Shown here piece by piece: positions 59,776 through 64,000 of a DNA stretch of 64,000 nt. Where the stretch lies: NCBI RefSeq assembly GCF_963678975.1, contig NC_089274.1, positions 3,956,001-4,020,000 on the forward strand, given 5' to 3'. Origin of the DNA: Dysidea avara. Taxonomy: Eukaryota; Porifera; Demospongiae; Dictyoceratida; Dysideidae. Each line of letters opens with the position of its first letter. Positions within the stretch are counted from its first letter, which is position 1. A model generated the notes under the pieces. It had not been told where the DNA came from and searched no databases. It was given only the letters and a program-made list of their open reading frames with translations. The position numbers were made by a program, and so were the translations under genes.

Positions 59776-60494
59776 CGGCGACGAGCGCCGCCGGCCAAAC
59801 TCTTAGTCGCCTGCTATTCTTGACTGACTCTAACTCCGGACATCGTTTTCTCATTGACACAGGTGCCAAAGTCAGCGTCATCCCTCCTCTACCATTGGAG
59901 TGTAAGAACAAGCAGGACTGCTCAGGTCTTCGGGCAGTCAATGGATCCTCCATTGCGACTTTCGGCACCAGATCTTTGACTTTGGATTTAGGATTACGAC
60001 GTGTGTTTCGCTGGATATTTGTGATCGCGGACATCCGCACTCCGATAATTGGAGCTGACTTCCTCAGAGAATATGGGTTACTAGTCAACATGACACAAGG
60101 AAGACTCGTCGACATGACGACAAACCTTCAAACAAAAGGTACCATGTATCATGTTGAATCTTTACGCCCCTCTTTTCACCTGCAGCAGGACAGTACAGAA
60201 TATGACGCCTTACTGGCCGACTTTCCTTCTGTCACAAAGCCCTGTCTACCTCCCCAACCAGTGAAACACAATGTTACTCACCATATCAATACAACTGGTC
60301 CTCCAGTACATGCAAGAGCCAGACGTCTTCCACCTGACCGACTACGTATAGCTCGTCAGGAGTTTGAACATATGTTGGATCAAGAAATCATTCAACCTTC
60401 TAAGAGTCAATGGTCCTCTCCTCTTCATATGGTTCCTAAGAAACTCCTGGTGACTGGCAACCCTGTGGAGACTATAGAGCTCTCAACCGTGTGA
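59727..60494 (+). CDS. Protease and start of reverse transcriptase, retrotransposon 2
   Basis: [13 protein letters not shown] is the retropepsin active site and [11 protein letters not shown] the second half. A linker leads to [20 protein letters not shown] and [10 protein letters not shown], the beginning of reverse transcriptase. Directly after that, a 1-nt loss near 60440 ends the frame at 60494. The enzyme continues from 60491 in another frame. Confidence 0.85.
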   Translation: MPTSLQEVGKLSGRPLAATSAAGQTLSRLLFLTDSNSGHRFLIDTGAKVSVIPPLPLECKNKQDCSGLRAVNGSSIATFGTRSLTLDLGLRRVFRWIFVIADIRTPIIGADFLREYGLLVNMTQGRLVDMTTNLQTKGTMYHVESLRPSFHLQQDSTEYDALLADFPSVTKPCLPPQPVKHNVTHHINTTGPPVHARARRLPPDRLRIARQEFEHMLDQEIIQPSKSQWSSPLHMVPKKLLVTGNPVETIELSTV

Positions 60495-62329
60495 CTGTGC
60501 CAGACCGGTACCCCATTCCTCACATCCAGGACTTTACAACAACCCTTCATGGTAGCACCATATTTTCCAAGCTAGACCTGGTACGTGCTTACCATCAGAT
60601 TCCAGTGGAGCCAGCAGACATACCAAAGACAGCTATAACAACACCATTTGGACTTTTTGAATTTACACGAATGCCTTTTGGACTGAGGAATGCTGCACAG
60701 ACATTTCAACGTTTCATGGACCAAGTACTTCGTGGACTGGATTTTTGCTACACTTACATCGACGATGTGCTCATTGCATCTGAAACCCCAGCAGACCACA
60801 AGGTACACTTGCGTCTTGTTTTTGAACGTTTTGTGTCTTATGGCATATTAATCAATCCTGCTAAGTGTGTGTTAGGTGTCAATCAATTACGTTTCCTGGG
60901 CCATCATGTCAACAACAAGGGTGTAACCCCACTCCCTGAACAAGTGCAAGTCATCAGAGATTTTCCTCAACCTACTTCTCTGCGACAGCTGAGGGAGTTC
61001 TTAGGACTTATCAATTTCTATCACAGATTCATTCCTCGATGTGCTGATGTCCTGACTCCACTCAATGCTCTGTTGAAAGCTACACCTAGCAACAGCCGTA
61101 CTCTTCAATGGACTACTGAAACTGCCACAGCATTTGAGGACATTAAGAAGGCACTAGCTAATGCCACACTTCTTGTGCACCCTAAGCCTGATGCCCCTAT
61201 CAACATCATGACTGATGCATCTGACATTGCCATTGGGGCAGTCTTTCAACAACATCTTGATGGCAAGTGGTGCCCCCTCACTTACTTCTCTAGAAAACTA
61301 ACACCAGCAGAACAACGGTACAGCACTTTTGACAGAGAACTCCTAGCAGTCTACTGTTCCATCCGCCATTTCAGACACTTCTTAGAAGGCCGTGAGTTTT
61401 ATGTGTTAACAGATCATAAACCATTAACCCATAGTCTTAATGCAAAGCCAGACCGTCACTCACCACGCCAAGTACGCCAACTGGATTTCATTTCCCAATT
61501 TACCAGTGACATTCGTCACATTGCAGGAAAAGGGAACCCAGTTGCTGATGCTCTATCATGTCTTGGAGCAGATTCAGCCCAGATGAATGCTATCGCACCC
61601 ACTATAGACTTTACTGCGATGGCCAAGGCCCAACCCAGTGAAACTGACCTGCAAGACTCACGCTTACCAGACACTACTATCAAGTTTGCAAGAGTTGTTT
61701 TGCCTGTGTGTACTGACACCCTGCTATATGATATTTCTACAGGAACACCAAGACCATATGTCCCTGAGCAATTCAGACATACAGTGTTTGATGCACTACA
61801 CAGCTTGTCCCATCCAGGTATCAGAGCCACACAACGCCTGATAACAACTCGTTTCTTTTGGCCCAGAATGAATTCAGACATACGACATTGGGCCCGTTCC
61901 TGTATCCAGTGCCAAAAAGCCAAGATTCATCGCCACACTGTCACACCACTTGCTACCTTTAACACTCCAGATGTCCGCTTTGACCAAGTGCATATTGATT
62001 TAGTAGGACCACTACCAATATCGCAGGGATTCACTTATTTACTTACTTGTGTAGACCGATTTACCAGATGGCCAGAAGCAGTACCAATTACAGATATCTC
62101 AGCTGAAACAGTAGCACAAGCCTTTGTTAGTAGCTGGATTGCTCGATTTGGTGTACCTTCCACTATTACTACTGACAGAGGGTCTCAATTTGAATCATCC
62201 TTGTGGACACAGTTGATGAGACTCCTAGGCACAGAAAGAATACGGACTACATCATACCACCCAATAGCTAATGGTCTAGTTGAACAATTCCATCGCCAGT
62301 TGAAGGGGTGCACTGAAGTGTTTAACTGA
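60491..62329 (+). CDS. Reverse transcriptase, RNase H and integrase, retrotransposon 2
   Basis: Reverse transcriptase: [31 protein letters not shown] and catalytic YIDDVLIAS. RNase [36 protein letters not shown]. Integrase: zinc site H-x4-H (HSLSHPG...) and CIQCQKAK, core Asp in VHIDLVGP, Asp in [10 protein letters not shown] and Glu in [11 protein letters not shown], all three kept. The frame ends at 62329 because of a 1-nt gain near 62310; integrase goes on at 62361. No loss of catalytic residues seen. Confidence 0.9.
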   Translation: MTVPDRYPIPHIQDFTTTLHGSTIFSKLDLVRAYHQIPVEPADIPKTAITTPFGLFEFTRMPFGLRNAAQTFQRFMDQVLRGLDFCYTYIDDVLIASETPADHKVHLRLVFERFVSYGILINPAKCVLGVNQLRFLGHHVNNKGVTPLPEQVQVIRDFPQPTSLRQLREFLGLINFYHRFIPRCADVLTPLNALLKATPSNSRTLQWTTETATAFEDIKKALANATLLVHPKPDAPINIMTDASDIAIGAVFQQHLDGKWCPLTYFSRKLTPAEQRYSTFDRELLAVYCSIRHFRHFLEGREFYVLTDHKPLTHSLNAKPDRHSPRQVRQLDFISQFTSDIRHIAGKGNPVADALSCLGADSAQMNAIAPTIDFTAMAKAQPSETDLQDSRLPDTTIKFARVVLPVCTDTLLYDISTGTPRPYVPEQFRHTVFDALHSLSHPGIRATQRLITTRFFWPRMNSDIRHWARSCIQCQKAKIHRHTVTPLATFNTPDVRFDQVHIDLVGPLPISQGFTYLLTCVDRFTRWPEAVPITDISAETVAQAFVSSWIARFGVPSTITTDRGSQFESSLWTQLMRLLGTERIRTTSYHPIANGLVEQFHRQLKGCTEVFN

Positions 62330-62360
62330 CACCACTCATTGGACTAAAGCACTACCACTT

Positions 62361-62951
62361 GTGCTGTTGGGCATTCGTACCACCCTTAAGCAAGACTTGA
62401 AGTGCACCCCTGCTGAATTAGTTTATGGAACTACTCTACGTCTTCCAGGTGAATTTTTCACACGTGATTCTTCCAAAGACATTTTAGATCCTACATCGTA
62501 TGCTACACACCTCAAAACTTTTATGCAACAGATCCAACCAAGTCCTGTGCGACAACAACAACCGAGAAAGTCATATGTAAGTACAGATTTATCTACATGT
62601 CCATATGTTTTTGTGAGGTACGATGGAGTAAAAAGATCACTACAAGCTCCTTACGATGGACCTTTCCGGGTATTGAAGAGACATCACAAACACTACACCT
62701 TGGATATTTCTGGACAGTCTAAAGTTGTTTCACTTGACAGACTTAAACCAGCCTATATCGATAACAACAGTCCTGATGCAGCTATTGACTCTAACATGTC
62801 ATCTTCACCAACCATCCGTATCACCCCACAGTCATCAAGACCTGCTACTCCTCTATCATCCCAGTCAACATCACAACAACCACTCAGAACTCACTCTGGT
62901 CGCCATGTCCATTGGCCTAAACGGCTGGCAGACTACAGACCGCTCACATAG
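62361..62951 (+). CDS. Integrase C-terminal part, retrotransposon 2
   Basis: LLGIRTTLKQDLKCTPAELV followed by a VRYDGVKRSLQAPYDGPF barrel and a Ser/Thr/Gln-rich tail ending SGRHVHWPKRLADY. No envelope-like frame follows. It sits in the same frame as the protease, two compensating shifts later. Confidence 0.85.
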   Translation: MLLGIRTTLKQDLKCTPAELVYGTTLRLPGEFFTRDSSKDILDPTSYATHLKTFMQQIQPSPVRQQQPRKSYVSTDLSTCPYVFVRYDGVKRSLQAPYDGPFRVLKRHHKHYTLDISGQSKVVSLDRLKPAYIDNNSPDAAIDSNMSSSPTIRITPQSSRPATPLSSQSTSQQPLRTHSGRHVHWPKRLADYRPLT

Positions 62952-62977
62952 CAGTACAGTTCACTGGGGGGGAGTAT

Positions 62978-63283
62978 TGTAGCAGTTGCACTGAAGCCAT
63001 CTGACTGTGAACTCTAGTGCACAAACAAGTGATTTCATCATGCACACACTTTAATTATTATGTATCTATTTTTAGTAGTTAACCTTTACATTTTGTAATC
63101 CATTTAGCTTATTGTATTCATGTACTTGTAATTGCTTGTAACCATATTCTTTTTATTGGTCTTTTGTCCTTTTGTATTTTCTTGTGTATATGTGTATTGT
63201 ACTTCCTTATTATAAACAGTGTTGTTATCAATCTACTTGTGAGTTGGAGCAAATTATCTTAGCTTTAATTTGGCGACCTTTCA
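62978..63283 (+). repeat. 3' LTR of retrotransposon 2
   Basis: 306 bp, identical to the 5' LTR apart from TCA instead of ACA at the end. Preceded by a G-rich purine tract. Confidence 0.9.
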
Positions 63284-64000
63284 GGTCGGACAACATTGTT
63301 ACAGACCTCGGAAAGTAATAGTGTTTGGTTTGTGCGTAGTTAGGTGGTTTCCATTTTTCTAGCTGTTCACTGCTAAATAGTCTTAAGCTAATGCAAAGCA
63401 TGAGTTGGTAAGTTGTCTAAAACTTTTCCCTGAGCACTTCTATACTTTTCAAGGGGTTTCGTTATGTACAGAATCCTACGGATCACGTGATTACTATTTA
63501 TGACGTTATACCGGAAACTTTACTTTATGCGTACTTGCGCCACGTGCACGAAACTATTCATGCTCCATGGAGTCAGTGGTGTTGCTAGGACTGCTGTAGT
63601 TTCTTAGCCTACCCAGCTCAGAGTAACCGACCCAATTTTGCACAGATTACGTGACACCTTAAAAATTGCTGTAAAAGATCGAGATACTCTAATAGAACAG
63701 TCAGTTAGTACAATTTTGATTTCAAATATAATGCTAGTTATCTGTAAATGTATAACCAGCGTGTTCCTCACCCCTGGCAAAGAAATTTATGATAACACCA
63801 GTGCAATGTTCATTGAACTAGCTATGTTTAGAGTAGGTGCTGGTAGTATGGGTCAGGGGATATTGTGAGTCACATAGCTTAAAATAAATTTTAATACATT
63901 GAATCATGTAGATTTAAGATGAAAGGGATGGTACTACTTTAGATCAACATAAAAAGTGATCATAAGCTAACCACAAATCCAATTAAGAGGTTACAGTGCT
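63284..64000. other. Right end of window
   Basis: The first about 45 nt continue, on the minus strand, the reading frame of the older element protein (LLLSEVCNNVV). Beyond about 63335 there is a stop. One CTCTAATAGAACAGTCA motif is at about 63686. No further gene supported. Confidence 0.5.

Larger units (their letters stand above)
58543..63283 (+). mobile_element. Ty3/gypsy-type LTR retrotransposon 2 (young)
   Basis: 4.74 kb, two 306-bp LTRs differing at one base, flanked by GGTC on both sides (58539-58542 and 63284-63287). Order: 5' LTR, primer-binding site TGGTGACCCTGACAG (58851), gag, protease, reverse transcriptase, RNase H, integrase, purine tract (about 62965-62977), 3' LTR. Two single-base lesions of opposite sign (near 60440 and 62310) break pol but cancel each other, so the far 3' part returns to the protease frame. 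Otherwise all catalytic motifs are present. Inserted in the older element protein at 58052-58542. Confidence 0.93.

Noticed and set aside
59660..60115. Long minus-strand frame inside retrotransposon 2
   Set aside because: Antisense to the protease and gag end, whose motifs are unmistakable.
1..64000. CRISPR arrays, rRNA, tRNA genes, bacterial operons
   Set aside because: No regularly spaced repeats, no rRNA core words, no cloverleaf with both pol III boxes; the layout is clearly that of an animal nuclear genome.

Overview
This window is a piece of an AT-rich metazoan nuclear genome. Genes are split by GT-AG introns, polyadenylation signals are present, and the DNA is crowded with TIR transposons, MITEs, SINE-like pieces and Ty3-type LTR retrotransposons. 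There is no bacterial-style gene packing, CRISPR array or rRNA, and I saw no tRNA gene. A sponge (probably a demosponge) is my best guess, from the style of the leucine-rich-repeat family near 57 kb, the type II membrane protein at 20.2 kb and the repeat content. That is inference from family resemblance, not proof.

The backbone is a large direct (tandem) duplication. Copy A runs from the left edge to about 16.3 kb and copy B from about 30.34 to 53.8 kb. Each carries one four-exon gene of unrecognised family on the + strand (A: 320-550, 3976-4126, 7028-7155, 12081-12260; B: 32037-32258, 43730-43892, 45422-45549, 50838-51014). Both copies join in frame and both predict exactly 229 residues. 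The C-terminal half looks like two beta-trefoil-type repeats. Introns and flanks still align, so each copy acts as the empty-site control for elements that arrived later in the other. Copy A gained a 2.1-kb element with about 650-bp inverted repeats (4221-6355), several MITEs, a SINE tail and a 1.4-kb block holding a broken LRR gene. Copy B gained a TA-flanked DNA element (34962-40070) that was itself invaded by an LTR retrotransposon (35447-39924).

Between the copies (16.3-30.3 kb) lie a degenerate minus-strand gene with a 48-bp coding minisatellite (17.7-19.9 kb), a single-exon type II membrane protein gene (20207-21577), more MITEs, a TG microsatellite, and an inverted pair of fragments of another gene (27.4-28.3 kb).

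Right of copy B (53.8-64 kb) is a transposon graveyard: a Ty1/copia-like gag relic, a broken LRR gene, the C-terminal part of an older element protein, and a very young Ty3-type element (58543-63283). That element split the older protein's reading frame and left a 4-bp target duplication. Only the two 229-residue copies and the 456-residue membrane protein look like intact host genes. A roughly 20-bp motif (core CTCTAATAGARCAGTCA) recurs about 25 times on both strands and is not explained by any single element.
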